A stretch of DNA of 64,000 bases from Bacteroidales bacterium UBA5072 (GTDB lineage: Bacteria > Bacteroidota > Bacteroidia > Bacteroidales > UBA10428), in contig DIAS01000162.1 in NCBI GenBank assembly GCA_002415855.1, positions 1 to 64,000 on the forward strand, read 5' to 3'. Positions 53,564-61,850 of this stretch are shown one piece after another (the stretch's first letter is position 1; each line of letters starts with the position of its first letter). The position numbers and the translations under genes were made by a program. Below the pieces are notes generated by a model. The model saw only the letters and a list, made by a program, of their open reading frames with translations, was not told where the DNA came from and made no database searches.

Positions 53564-54442
53564 TTACCTGAAAAGGCTTTTCAACCAGTGTTTGAAGAAA
53601 CTTCCGAAATACAGTATGTTGCTGTAAAGGAAATAAAAATGAAAGACAAAGGATGTGCAATGCCTTTTCCGGAATTTGTAGGCAACAGCAATGTTATAAT
53701 TTGATTTAATGCTGGTGAGCGTTCGAAGAAACAGACGCCATTGAGCCTTATGTTCCAGACCTGAACTCGATTTGTCATTCCAGATTTTCAGATCAGGTAA
53801 GGCCATGAGGATAAATCCCTTTTCCTTTGCACGGAGAAAGAAATCACAATCACCATAATACTGCGGGAAATTTTTTTGGTCGAACAATCCTACCTGCCTG
53901 AAGACCTCAACGGGAATCAGCGTGCCCATACCTCCAGTCCAGTCAACCTGAACAGGATGATTGAATTCAGCCGAATCGGTCATACCATAACCGTTCATTT
54001 TAAGCTTGCCGGTCGTGGGATTGAAGAATGCCCCCATTCCAAAGAGCACATCCGGTTTTGCCAGGAAGTAAACTTTTGAGGCTATGATTGTTTTGCTGTT
54101 ATATTTATCAACATTTTTTATCAGGTTGTTGAAAAAATTCTCAGCACAAATAGTATCGTGGTTCCAGAGTAAAACATACTGATATTCCTGATCAGCAAGG
54201 GCATACCGAACACCCAGGTTTATCCCTCCGCTCCACCACAGGTTACCGTCGCCTTTGAGGACAATAATACCGGGATAATTCAAGTTTAACCATTCAGCAG
54301 TGCCGTCATTGGAATTGTCATCGGCGACGATGATCGTGAACTTCCGGTGCTCAATTGCATTGATCTGTGCCATGATGGGAGGCAAAGAATTCTGAAGATA
54401 TTTAAGTCCGTTGAAAACAGGAATAACAATGGCGATGCTCAT
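53564..54442 (-). CDS. GT2 family glycosyltransferase (rhamnosyltransferase-like)
   Basis: 292 residues, GT-A fold. IAIVIPVFNGLKYLQNSL, IIVADDNSNDGTAEWL, the GDGNLWWSGGINLGVRYAL block characteristic of rhamnosyltransferase-like GT2 enzymes, and the metal site LLWNHDT (in place of DxD). VDWTGGMGTLIPVEVFRQVGLFD follows. It would transfer a deoxyhexose or similar sugar to the lipid-linked glycan. It converges with the acyltransferase gene (22-nt gap) and faces the T9SS gene at 54643 across a divergent region holding a phased repeat. Confidence 0.87.
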   Translation of the reverse strand: MSIAIVIPVFNGLKYLQNSLPPIMAQINAIEHRKFTIIVADDNSNDGTAEWLNLNYPGIIVLKGDGNLWWSGGINLGVRYALADQEYQYVLLWNHDTICAENFFNNLIKNVDKYNSKTIIASKVYFLAKPDVLFGMGAFFNPTTGKLKMNGYGMTDSAEFNHPVQVDWTGGMGTLIPVEVFRQVGLFDQKNFPQYYGDCDFFLRAKEKGFILMALPDLKIWNDKSSSGLEHKAQWRLFLRTLTSIKSNYNIAVAYKFRKRHCTSFVFHFYFLYSNILYFGSFFKHWLKSLFR

Positions 54443-54530
54443 GTTAAAAAATTATAATTTATATAGAAGTGATGTATATCATCAGAAAAAAAATAACTTT
54501 ACGCAATAATTCACGTTATAAGTTTAGTTG

Positions 54531-54603
54531 TTCGTCACTGATTTTAGTTGATTGGTCAAATAAATTGATAAGTTGGTCAAATTAATGAAGTTATTAGTCA
54601 AAC
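54531..54603 (+). promoter_or_regulatory. Phased TTGGTCA direct-repeat array (putative operator)
   Basis: The core TTnGTCA occurs at 54531, 54552, 54573 and 54594, each exactly 21 nt apart; the two central copies share the 10-mer TTGGTCAAAT. A 21-nt spacing is two helical turns, so all copies face the same side of the DNA. It ends about 40 nt before the ATG of the T9SS lyase-like gene. Confidence 0.6.
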
Positions 54604-54642
54604 CCCCTCAATCAATGAACAATAACTAAACTTATTTTTACA

Positions 54643-57612
54643 ATGGAGAAGTACATAAATATGATGCGGGCAAAGTTAAATAAAGAAAAGTTTCAACCAA
54701 GCAGTTTTTTCAACACACTCTTTCTGTTAGTTCTTGTTATTCTGATCAATGGATTAATGCCCGTTGCGGCACAAAATAGTGAGGTAGTTGTATTTTCGGA
54801 AAACTGGAATGACAGTTATTTGTTGGAGCCCTGGAAGCCCAACAATAGTGCAGGCTGGTTTCTTACATCACCTAAAAACCAGTTGGTTGCACAGGAGAAT
54901 CGTGGTAATTCTCTGCGGGTAAATTTCGACGCAGGAGACCTGGGTTCGGCATCGGGTATGGGTAATTACCGGATATACCTTGATTCCATGTATAAGGAGC
55001 TTTATATCAGCTGGGAATACTGGCTTACAGCAGATTTCGATTTTGGGTATGCTGACGGAAATGGCGGAGGCAAATTCTTTGGTGGCGTAAGCGGCGGTAA
55101 CATGTATGATATTCCGCGGACAGCAATAGATACGGCTGATGGCTGGGCGTACTTCATGATGTTCCAGAACGGCAGCTATTATACCTACCCTTATTTTTAC
55201 AATGCTGAATATTGGGGCGGATATCCGGCCGGTTATAAAATTACAGCTTTAACGCGAGGTGAATGGAGAGAAATTACCGTACGGCTGAAGGTTAATGATC
55301 CGCAAGTGGCGAACGGGATTGTTGAGGTTTTCGATAACGGTAAGCTTGTATTTCAGCAGACAAATGCCCAGATGACATCTCCAACACATCCTGAATGGCT
55401 TATCGACGCACTGTATCTGAACAACTTCTTCGGAGGCACCAGCGCCTGTCCCAAAGCGCAGTATGCCATGTATGACAACCTTGTTGCCTGGTATTACCCC
55501 AAAGGAAGCAGTATGTACAGGTCAGGCGTCAGTGAATCGGGAAGAACACTATATGCTCCCAGGGTTTCGAATTATCATCCGAAAGTGCCGAATAAATTCA
55601 CGGAAACTGTTTATTCCGATGCTGCCGGAAAGATATCCAGTCATTGCGGATTTGAAATGCCTATCTATCATGGCGATGATTATGAAACTTCCACCATTGA
55701 AATCAGTAATGCATCCAGAATATCCATTAATGTTTCCGAGTTTACCTATGACAAGGGCCAAAGTTACACCGGATATAAGCAAATACTTAATATTTATCAG
55801 GGAAAAGGAAGCAACAGAACCCTGGTAAAATCTTTCATGTATGGACAGAACACCTCTGTTCCATCGCAAATAGAAATATCAGGAAATACGGCCGAAATCG
55901 AATGGCAGGCAGGCAATGGGCAGCACAGAGGTTTTACATTGACCTACACCTCCAATGGTACCGGCTCCGGGAAGAACTTTACGTGTGGAAAATTTACGGC
56001 CACGCAGCGGGGTGCAAATCAAACCACCACACAAACAGAACCTACGGCATACCCGCCTTATACCCCTTCAAATCTGCAGGTTACGTCGGCGACCACCACT
56101 TCGATAGGTATAAAATGGAATGACAATTCAGCCATTGAAACCGCTTATGAAATTGAGCGCATGGGACCAGCCGATCAAAGAAAGACAACCCGGGTTGGCG
56201 CCAATATAACTACTTATAACGATACCGGGCTGGAATCCAATGCAACTTATACATACTGGGTCAGAGCCTATAACACAACCGGCGGGTATTCGGCCTATAC
56301 AGCGTCAGTTCAGGCCAAAACACAATCCCCTGCGGTGCCCCTGAATGCACCAAGCAGCCTGACAAGTACTGGATATACCGAAAAGAGCATCACCATACAA
56401 TGGAGTGACAATTCCAATAATGAAAACGGATTTATGATTACCCGAACGCTGGGCATGAATCCGGACAGCAGTGTCAACATCATTGTTGGAGCCAATGAGA
56501 CCGGTTTTACCGATGACAGTCTTGCATCCAATACAACCTATATTTACACAGTTAAAGCTGTTAACAATAACGGAACCTCGGCTTCCAGTAACAAGAATGT
56601 GGCGGCAACGTTATCGATCATTGAAACACAACGTGTTAAGGAAGGTCTGATCGCTTATTATAATTTCGGATATGATCCTGATTATATTGTTCACGACTTA
56701 TCAGGATACGGTAATCCTTTAAACCTTAAGATATTGCAGCCATCCGCAGTTGCCTGGAATGAAAATAACCGGATTGAGATTATCTCAAACACGGCTATCG
56801 TATCCGCTTCCTCTGCCAGTAAAATAACCTCAGAGATCAAAAGAACCGGGGAAATTACCATGGAATGCTGGATAAGACCTTCAGACCCTGACTTATCAGC
56901 AAGCTCCCGGGTGATATCACTGGCTATCAATGATGCAGAGGTAGGTTTCGTGCTCGATCAGCATTACAGTGATGTGGATGATGGAAAATCATTGAGTTAC
57001 AGTGTCCGGCTTCAAACAGAGTCAACCAATAAATCAGGGTTCCCCGAAATTTCCCCGTTGAACAGTATTGCCTATCTCAATATGCAGCATGTGGTATACA
57101 TACGGGATACACTCGGCAATGAATCCCTTTATGTAAACGGGGAAAAGTCAGCCGAAGGATTTCGTCCCAGCAACTTCAGCACCTGGAGCAATAACTTTTA
57201 CCTGAGGCTGGGTAATGAAAATGACCTTACCCACCCCTGGAAAGGAACGTTTTATTCCATGGCCATTTATAACAAAGCCTTATCGGTTGGTGAAATCAGT
57301 AAGAATTATGCCCTTGGACCCTGTGATAACATCAAGACTGATGGCCAGGAATTTACAATCAATGTTTACCCCAATCCTATCACCGATGTTGCAAACATTG
57401 AGATTGTGCCGGTCAATTTGCAGGATTATATTCCACTTACCACCATACGGTTACTGGACATGTATGGTAAAGTCCATTATCAGACCACGCTGTTTAATCC
57501 GGATGACGGGTATCATACGACCATGGATTTTGGCAGGTATTCCAAGGGTATTTATTTTCTGCAAATAGTATCCGGAAATGATCAGTCAGCTACCAAGCTT
57601 ATTGTTCAGTAG
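54643..57612 (+). CDS. T9SS-secreted protein with lyase-like jelly roll, CUB-like, FN3 and LamG domains
   Basis: 989 residues. Signal anchor region after a long N-terminal stretch (FFNTLFLLVLVILINGLMPVAAQ). Residues about 45-295 look like the jelly roll of polysaccharide lyase family 14 and related proteins (YISWEYWLTADFDFGYADG, GGGKFFGGVSGG, EWREITVRLKVND). Next come a CUB-like domain (about 320-450), two FN3 domains (PSNLQVTSATTTSIGIKWNDNS; PSSLTSTGYTEKSITIQWSDNS) and a LamG domain (LIAYYNFGYDPDYIVHDLSGYG). It ends in a T9SS tail (VYPNPITDVANIEI...GIYFLQIVSG). A glycan-binding or glycan-cleaving role is inferred; catalytic residues were not confirmed. Confidence 0.78.
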   Translation: MEKYINMMRAKLNKEKFQPSSFFNTLFLLVLVILINGLMPVAAQNSEVVVFSENWNDSYLLEPWKPNNSAGWFLTSPKNQLVAQENRGNSLRVNFDAGDLGSASGMGNYRIYLDSMYKELYISWEYWLTADFDFGYADGNGGGKFFGGVSGGNMYDIPRTAIDTADGWAYFMMFQNGSYYTYPYFYNAEYWGGYPAGYKITALTRGEWREITVRLKVNDPQVANGIVEVFDNGKLVFQQTNAQMTSPTHPEWLIDALYLNNFFGGTSACPKAQYAMYDNLVAWYYPKGSSMYRSGVSESGRTLYAPRVSNYHPKVPNKFTETVYSDAAGKISSHCGFEMPIYHGDDYETSTIEISNASRISINVSEFTYDKGQSYTGYKQILNIYQGKGSNRTLVKSFMYGQNTSVPSQIEISGNTAEIEWQAGNGQHRGFTLTYTSNGTGSGKNFTCGKFTATQRGANQTTTQTEPTAYPPYTPSNLQVTSATTTSIGIKWNDNSAIETAYEIERMGPADQRKTTRVGANITTYNDTGLESNATYTYWVRAYNTTGGYSAYTASVQAKTQSPAVPLNAPSSLTSTGYTEKSITIQWSDNSNNENGFMITRTLGMNPDSSVNIIVGANETGFTDDSLASNTTYIYTVKAVNNNGTSASSNKNVAATLSIIETQRVKEGLIAYYNFGYDPDYIVHDLSGYGNPLNLKILQPSAVAWNENNRIEIISNTAIVSASSASKITSEIKRTGEITMECWIRPSDPDLSASSRVISLAINDAEVGFVLDQHYSDVDDGKSLSYSVRLQTESTNKSGFPEISPLNSIAYLNMQHVVYIRDTLGNESLYVNGEKSAEGFRPSNFSTWSNNFYLRLGNENDLTHPWKGTFYSMAIYNKALSVGEISKNYALGPCDNIKTDGQEFTINVYPNPITDVANIEIVPVNLQDYIPLTTIRLLDMYGKVHYQTTLFNPDDGYHTTMDFGRYSKGIYFLQIVSGNDQSATKLIVQ

Positions 57613-57660
57613 CAGGTTTACCGGAAATAATTGCTCCTATCCAACTTCAGAAAAAAAACT

Positions 57661-57668
57661 TACATTTG
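57661..57668 (+). promoter_or_regulatory. -7 box of the WecG-like gene
   Basis: TACATTTG, exact match to TAnnTTTG, about 77 nt before the ATG at 57745. Confidence 0.45.
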
Positions 57669-57744
57669 TCCTTTCCTCAGGGATCAATGCATGATTGATC
57701 TTACGGAGAGCCAATCATTCATAAAACGATAATTTATTAATTGA

Positions 57745-58482
57745 ATGGATTTTGTTAATTGCTTGGGATTTAATGTTTTCCCCGGTAATCTGCAAGAGAT
57801 TACGCTCAGTAAAGAAAACAAGATTCTGAATACAATAAGTCCCATCTCCTATGGTATATCTACCAGGGATAAACTCTTCAGGCAGGCCCTAAAGTCGTCT
57901 GATATACTGGTCCTGGACGGAGTCTATTTTGGTTTGAGCAGTTTGTTTCTGCATGGAAGGATCATGACGGTAAACCAGGGCCCTGACGTATTTTATCATT
58001 TTATGAAGAGAATGAATGCCGTGCATGGCAAAGTCTTTCTGCTGGGAGCTTCCAATTCCACGCTTGAAAAAATGAAGCTTAGGGCACTGGTAGATTATCC
58101 GAATGCAGAGGTTTCGTTCTTCTCTCCTCCTTATAAGGACGAGTTTACCGATGAGGATAACCGTATCATGCTGGAAAAGATAAACAGTTTTGAGCCGGAT
58201 ATTCTGTTTGTCAGCATGACATGTCCCAAGCAGGAAAAATGGGCCTTCAAGAACAAAAACAATATCAAGGCATGCCTGACGTGCGACATAGGTGCCGTTT
58301 TTGATTGGTACGCCGGAATAAAACCCATTGCTCCTATTTGGTGGAAGCTGCGGCTGGCCTGGTTAAAAAGGCTCATCGACAGACCCGAAATGATCAAACG
58401 ATATCCGAATATTGTGCTGTTTTTCTGGCATTTATTTCTGGCTGTTATGGGAATCAAGAAATACAGGAATGGTAACTTCTAA
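57745..58482 (+). CDS. WecG/TagA/CpsF-family glycosyltransferase (GT26)
   Basis: 245 residues. Family GT26 enzymes add the second sugar (for example ManNAc or ManNAcA) to undecaprenyl-PP-GlcNAc. Landmarks: NQGPDVFYHFMKRM in the first half, VFLLGASNSTLEKMK, FVSMTCPKQEKW (the PxQE motif) and IGAVFDWYAGIKPIAPIWW. Length is typical. It lies just upstream of two WecA-type genes whose product would be its acceptor, which strengthens the assignment. Confidence 0.9.
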   Translation: MDFVNCLGFNVFPGNLQEITLSKENKILNTISPISYGISTRDKLFRQALKSSDILVLDGVYFGLSSLFLHGRIMTVNQGPDVFYHFMKRMNAVHGKVFLLGASNSTLEKMKLRALVDYPNAEVSFFSPPYKDEFTDEDNRIMLEKINSFEPDILFVSMTCPKQEKWAFKNKNNIKACLTCDIGAVFDWYAGIKPIAPIWWKLRLAWLKRLIDRPEMIKRYPNIVLFFWHLFLAVMGIKKYRNGNF

Positions 58483-58844
58483 TATCTTTACCTGAAGATT
58501 AATTTTTACGGTAATCTTCTGGCAATCCTTGCATTGAAGTTGTCATAAATCCGCAAGGTTTATCTTTTATTCAGATCATAAAAAGTTTTATCACAAATAA
58601 CATGACTTTCATCAAAACGCATTTGAGAGTCAATGCAGCATTATATTGCCATAATTCACTGATATAAAGACGATTTCGCTAGGTTCAACTACCTTTGTAT
58701 TGATTCCGTTCATCCAAAAAATGTATCCTTGCGTTGATTCATGGACTATTTTTACACAGAAAAATAATTGAAAAGACTTAAGGCGAATTTAAAATCTGAA
58801 CAACCTGAACCACCCAAAATCATAATCTCTATAATTTCACTGAT
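58483..58844. other. Leader region of the first WecA-type gene
   Basis: 362 nt without a gene. An 8-bp hairpin GAAGATTA/TAATCTTC (58494-58519) follows the WecG-like gene but lacks a T-run. A -7 box is at 58690-58697. From about 58698 to the ATG the sequence resembles the region before the second WecA-type gene. Confidence 0.65.
58690..58697 (+). promoter_or_regulatory. -7 box of the first WecA-type gene
   Basis: TACCTTTG, exact match to TAnnTTTG. It implies a leader of about 140 nt, which contains the block conserved before the second copy. Confidence 0.45.
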
Positions 58845-60065
58845 ATGATTCCCTATCTCAATTATTCCTCACAAGTAATCTCCTTATGGGTTTTGGCAAT
58901 CCTGGGATTTGCTTTTGCATTGATACTCACCTATGTTTCAATCCCATCACTGGTTACTATTGCTAAAAGAAAAAGCCTTCACGCCACTCCCAATGGACGT
59001 ACTTCTCACACCGGTTCAACTCCGATACTCGGAGGTGTAGCCATATTTAACGGTTTCATTTTATCCACTGCCATCGTAGCCGGTACTTTCTTCAAGTTTG
59101 ACCTGGTATATGTCATTTCAGGGCTCATCATCCTTTTTATTGCTGGACTGAAGGATGATATACTCGAGATTCATCCGCGCAGCAAACTTGCTGCAGAAAT
59201 TACGGCCACGCTGCTGATTGCATTGCTGGCAGATATCAGGATCAGTGATTTTCACGGCTTGTTTGGTTTGCATGAAATACCTTACCTGCTTAGTATCCTT
59301 ATTACAGTATTCGTATTTATCGTTATTATCAACGGATTTAATCTGATTGACGGAATTGATGGACTTGCTGCCGGGGTGACCATACTTACATCCTCAGTCC
59401 TTGGCATCTGGTTCTGGAGAACCGGTAACGTAGCCTATACCATCATGAGCTTTGCTCTTGCCGGATCACTTGTAGCCTTCTTCAGGTACAATGTTTTCGG
59501 CAAAGAAAATAAGATCTTTATGGGTGATACAGGATCGCTTATCATTGGCCTTGTCATGTCAATCCTGACGACCCGTTTTCTACAGTTGGATCTGCATGCC
59601 GAAGGTACCATGGCCATTCAGTCTGCACCAGCTGTTACTGTTGGTATTCTTATCATTCCACTTTTTGACACGCTTCGTGTTTTTTCCATCCGGATCAGTC
59701 AGGGCAAATCTCCTTTTTCTGCTGACCGGCAGCATTTGCACCATCGTCTTTTGCAGCTCGGCCTTACACACTTTCAGACCACCCTCACGCTTCTTGCAGT
59801 AAACGTAGCCTTTATTTTAATGTGCTATGCGCTTCAGAATGTTGGGATCCTTTGGCTCATGATCATTATTCTGGCGACTGCACTGATGTTATCACGGACC
59901 CTGATGTATTTTGTACACAAAAAGACCGCAAGGGAGATTATTGATACCAGATTTGTTACCGCCGAGAATCTCGATACTGTATACGGCAAGAGAAAGACCG
60001 AGAGGTTGCAGCCTAAGGAACCAACGGTCAAGGAAACCGCCAAAACAACTACAGTTGTACCTTAA
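58845..60065 (+). CDS. WecA/MraY-family phosphoglycosyl transferase, copy 1
   Basis: 406 residues, polytopic membrane enzyme that moves a sugar-1-phosphate from UDP-sugar onto undecaprenyl phosphate, the first step of glycan assembly. Family motifs in order: TPNGRTSHTGSTPILGG, GLKDDILEIHPRSK (DD pair), IINGFNLIDGIDGLAAG (NxxNxxDGxDGL), FMGDTGSLIIG and the cytosolic DRQHLHHRLLQLGL (HHxxH). About 11 transmembrane segments, with an extra hydrophilic tail of about 30 residues. The sugar is probably GlcNAc by family. Very similar to the next gene. Confidence 0.92.
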   Translation: MIPYLNYSSQVISLWVLAILGFAFALILTYVSIPSLVTIAKRKSLHATPNGRTSHTGSTPILGGVAIFNGFILSTAIVAGTFFKFDLVYVISGLIILFIAGLKDDILEIHPRSKLAAEITATLLIALLADIRISDFHGLFGLHEIPYLLSILITVFVFIVIINGFNLIDGIDGLAAGVTILTSSVLGIWFWRTGNVAYTIMSFALAGSLVAFFRYNVFGKENKIFMGDTGSLIIGLVMSILTTRFLQLDLHAEGTMAIQSAPAVTVGILIIPLFDTLRVFSIRISQGKSPFSADRQHLHHRLLQLGLTHFQTTLTLLAVNVAFILMCYALQNVGILWLMIIILATALMLSRTLMYFVHKKTAREIIDTRFVTAENLDTVYGKRKTERLQPKEPTVKETAKTTTVVP

Positions 60066-60126
60066 AGTAATGCTGCTTAGGTTTCCTGAAGCAACAGAAA
60101 CAGTCTGTTAAGCAAGTCTTGCAATG

Positions 60127-60165
60127 ATCCGTGCATGAAACCTCCGCGTACATGCACGGATTTTG
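60127..60165 (+). terminator. Terminator after WecA-type copy 1
   Basis: Perfect 11-bp stem ATCCGTGCATG (60127-60137) / CATGCACGGAT (60151-60161), loop 13 nt, followed by TTTG. Confidence 0.75.
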
Positions 60166-60248
60166 TATATCGGGCTTCATCATTAAAGGTCCCGTCAGGC
60201 GCAAAGTCACAAAACGAATTTATCACAGATATGCTGCCTTTCATCAAA

Positions 60249-60272
60249 TCAGCATTTGGCGCCAAATGCTGA
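60249..60272. promoter_or_regulatory. 24-bp perfect palindrome upstream of WecA-type copy 2
   Basis: Half-site TCAGCATTTGGC followed directly by its reverse complement, with no spacer. The symmetry without a loop fits a dimeric protein-binding site better than a terminator. It lies about 200 nt before the second WecA-type gene and is not present before copy 1. Confidence 0.5.
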
Positions 60273-60472
60273 ACTGACAAGCATAACCTATTGTATTATA
60301 ATGCATTTGATCAGAGTTCCCCCTTCCAATATTGATTCCCTTCATCCAAAACCATTTTATTTTCACTTGGGCAACCATTACTTTTACATTGAAAACGAAA
60401 CAAAAACGTCTCTGACAAGCGTGATTTTAAAACCTGAAGCATCCAAAATAGTAAATTAAAATTTTCACTGAT

Positions 60473-61690
60473 ATGATTCCCAATCTCGACATCCTGTCCC
60501 CTTCCCTTTCGTTCTGGTTAATGACCATATTGGGATTTGCAATTGCACTTTTCATTACACATGCTTCAATCCCGTCGATTGTTTTGATCGCCAGGACAAA
60601 AAATCTTAATGCCACACCCAATGGCCGTACTTCCCATACGAATTCCACACCGATTCTGGGCGGTGTTGTCATATTTGCCGGTTTTATTTTATCCACCATT
60701 ATTGTTGCAGGGGGTCATTTCAACCATGAACTTGTTTACATTTTCTCCGGCCTCTTTATTCTTTTTATTGCAGGGCTGAAAGATGATATATTAGAACTTC
60801 ATCCACACAGCAAACTTCTGGCACAAATTATAGCCACACTTCTGATTGCCGTGCTGGCTGATATCAGGATCAATGATTTCCACGGCTTATTTGGTTTGCA
60901 TGAAATTCCTTATCTGCCAAGCATTCTCATCACAATATTTGTTTTCATTGTCATCATCAACGGTTTTAATCTCATTGACGGCATTGACGGACTTGCTGCC
61001 GGTGTTACCATTCTGACATCATCCATACTGGGCATTTGGTTCTGGATGACAGGGAACGTTGCTTATACTGTAATGTGCTTCGCACTGGCAGGATCACTGG
61101 TTGCTTTCTTCCGTTACAATGTCTTTGGTAAAAAGAACAAGATTTTCATGGGTGATACTGGCTCACTCACCATTGGTCTCATCATGTCGATTTTAATAAC
61201 CCGCTTTCTCCAGTTGGATCTTCATGTTGAAGGGAATATGGCCATTAATGCTGCGCCTGCCGTTGCTTTTGGACTGTTCATCATACCGCTTTATGATACG
61301 CTGCGTGTTTTTACGATCCGGATCAGTCAGGGCAAATCACCCTTTTCCGCTGACCGTCAGCATATCCACCACCGATTGTTGCAGCTTGGTCTTACGCATT
61401 TACAGACTACGCTGACACTACTCGCCGCCAACCTGGCATTTGTTGTGATGTGCTACGCCCTCCAGGGAATCGGAATCCTCTGGCTCATGATCGTTAATTT
61501 AGTTACTGCAACTGCATTGTCGTCCATCCTGGTGTATTTTGTCAACCGGAAAAATGCAAAGGACATTATCAGCACCAAATTTGTCACTGCTGAAAATCTG
61601 GATGATATTTACAGAAAGAGAAAGGATCTGCGGCTACAACCCAATGTACCTGCTATGATAGGTGAAAGGAAAATAACCACAAGTGCTTGA
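60473..61690 (+). CDS. WecA/MraY-family phosphoglycosyl transferase, copy 2
   Basis: 405 residues, tandem paralogue of the protein at 58845-60065. All motifs are kept: TPNGRTSHTNSTPILGG, GLKDDILELHPHSK, IINGFNLIDGIDGLAAG, FMGDTGSLTIG, DRQHIHHRLLQLGL. Differences lie mostly in membrane helices and the C-terminal tail (RKDLRLQPNVPAM...), so both copies look active. The second may differ in sugar choice or in regulation; nothing in the motifs tells them apart. It has its own leader with a palindrome. Confidence 0.92.
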   Translation: MIPNLDILSPSLSFWLMTILGFAIALFITHASIPSIVLIARTKNLNATPNGRTSHTNSTPILGGVVIFAGFILSTIIVAGGHFNHELVYIFSGLFILFIAGLKDDILELHPHSKLLAQIIATLLIAVLADIRINDFHGLFGLHEIPYLPSILITIFVFIVIINGFNLIDGIDGLAAGVTILTSSILGIWFWMTGNVAYTVMCFALAGSLVAFFRYNVFGKKNKIFMGDTGSLTIGLIMSILITRFLQLDLHVEGNMAINAAPAVAFGLFIIPLYDTLRVFTIRISQGKSPFSADRQHIHHRLLQLGLTHLQTTLTLLAANLAFVVMCYALQGIGILWLMIVNLVTATALSSILVYFVNRKNAKDIISTKFVTAENLDDIYRKRKDLRLQPNVPAMIGERKITTSA

Positions 61691-61770
61691 TTTTACTTAC
61701 ACAAGGCATGTCGTGCCGGCATAAGTACGGTTAATGCAGACCGGATGCTTTTTCCCGGCAATACTTATCA

Positions 61771-61780
61771 AATTGACCAA
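61771..61780 (-). promoter_or_regulatory. Inverted TTGGTCAATT site before the export operon
   Basis: On the minus strand TTGGTCAATT, 9 of 10 matches to the repeat motif at 54552 (11 of 12 with flanks AGTTGGTCAA). It lies about 70 nt before the Wza-like gene. Possible shared regulator site; weak alone. Confidence 0.3.
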
Positions 61781-61850
61781 CTTTATTTAATTTAGCACGT
61801 AAATAAATTTCAGCATTGCCCATTTCAGATAATTAATAAAATCTTATCCC

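Larger units (their letters stand above)
60066..60472. other. Intergenic region between the two WecA-type genes
   Basis: 407 nt. It contains the terminator of copy 1 (60127-60165), a 24-bp perfect palindrome (60249-60272) and, from 60330, a leader resembling that of copy 1. No gene is seen. Confidence 0.7.

Noticed and set aside
53489..53704. 71-codon plus-strand open frame
   Set aside because: Overlaps the ends of the acyltransferase and the GT2 gene in other frames; no support.
58494..58519. Hairpin after the WecG-like gene as a terminator
   Set aside because: Only 8 bp, AT-rich, and no T-run follows, so termination is not supported.
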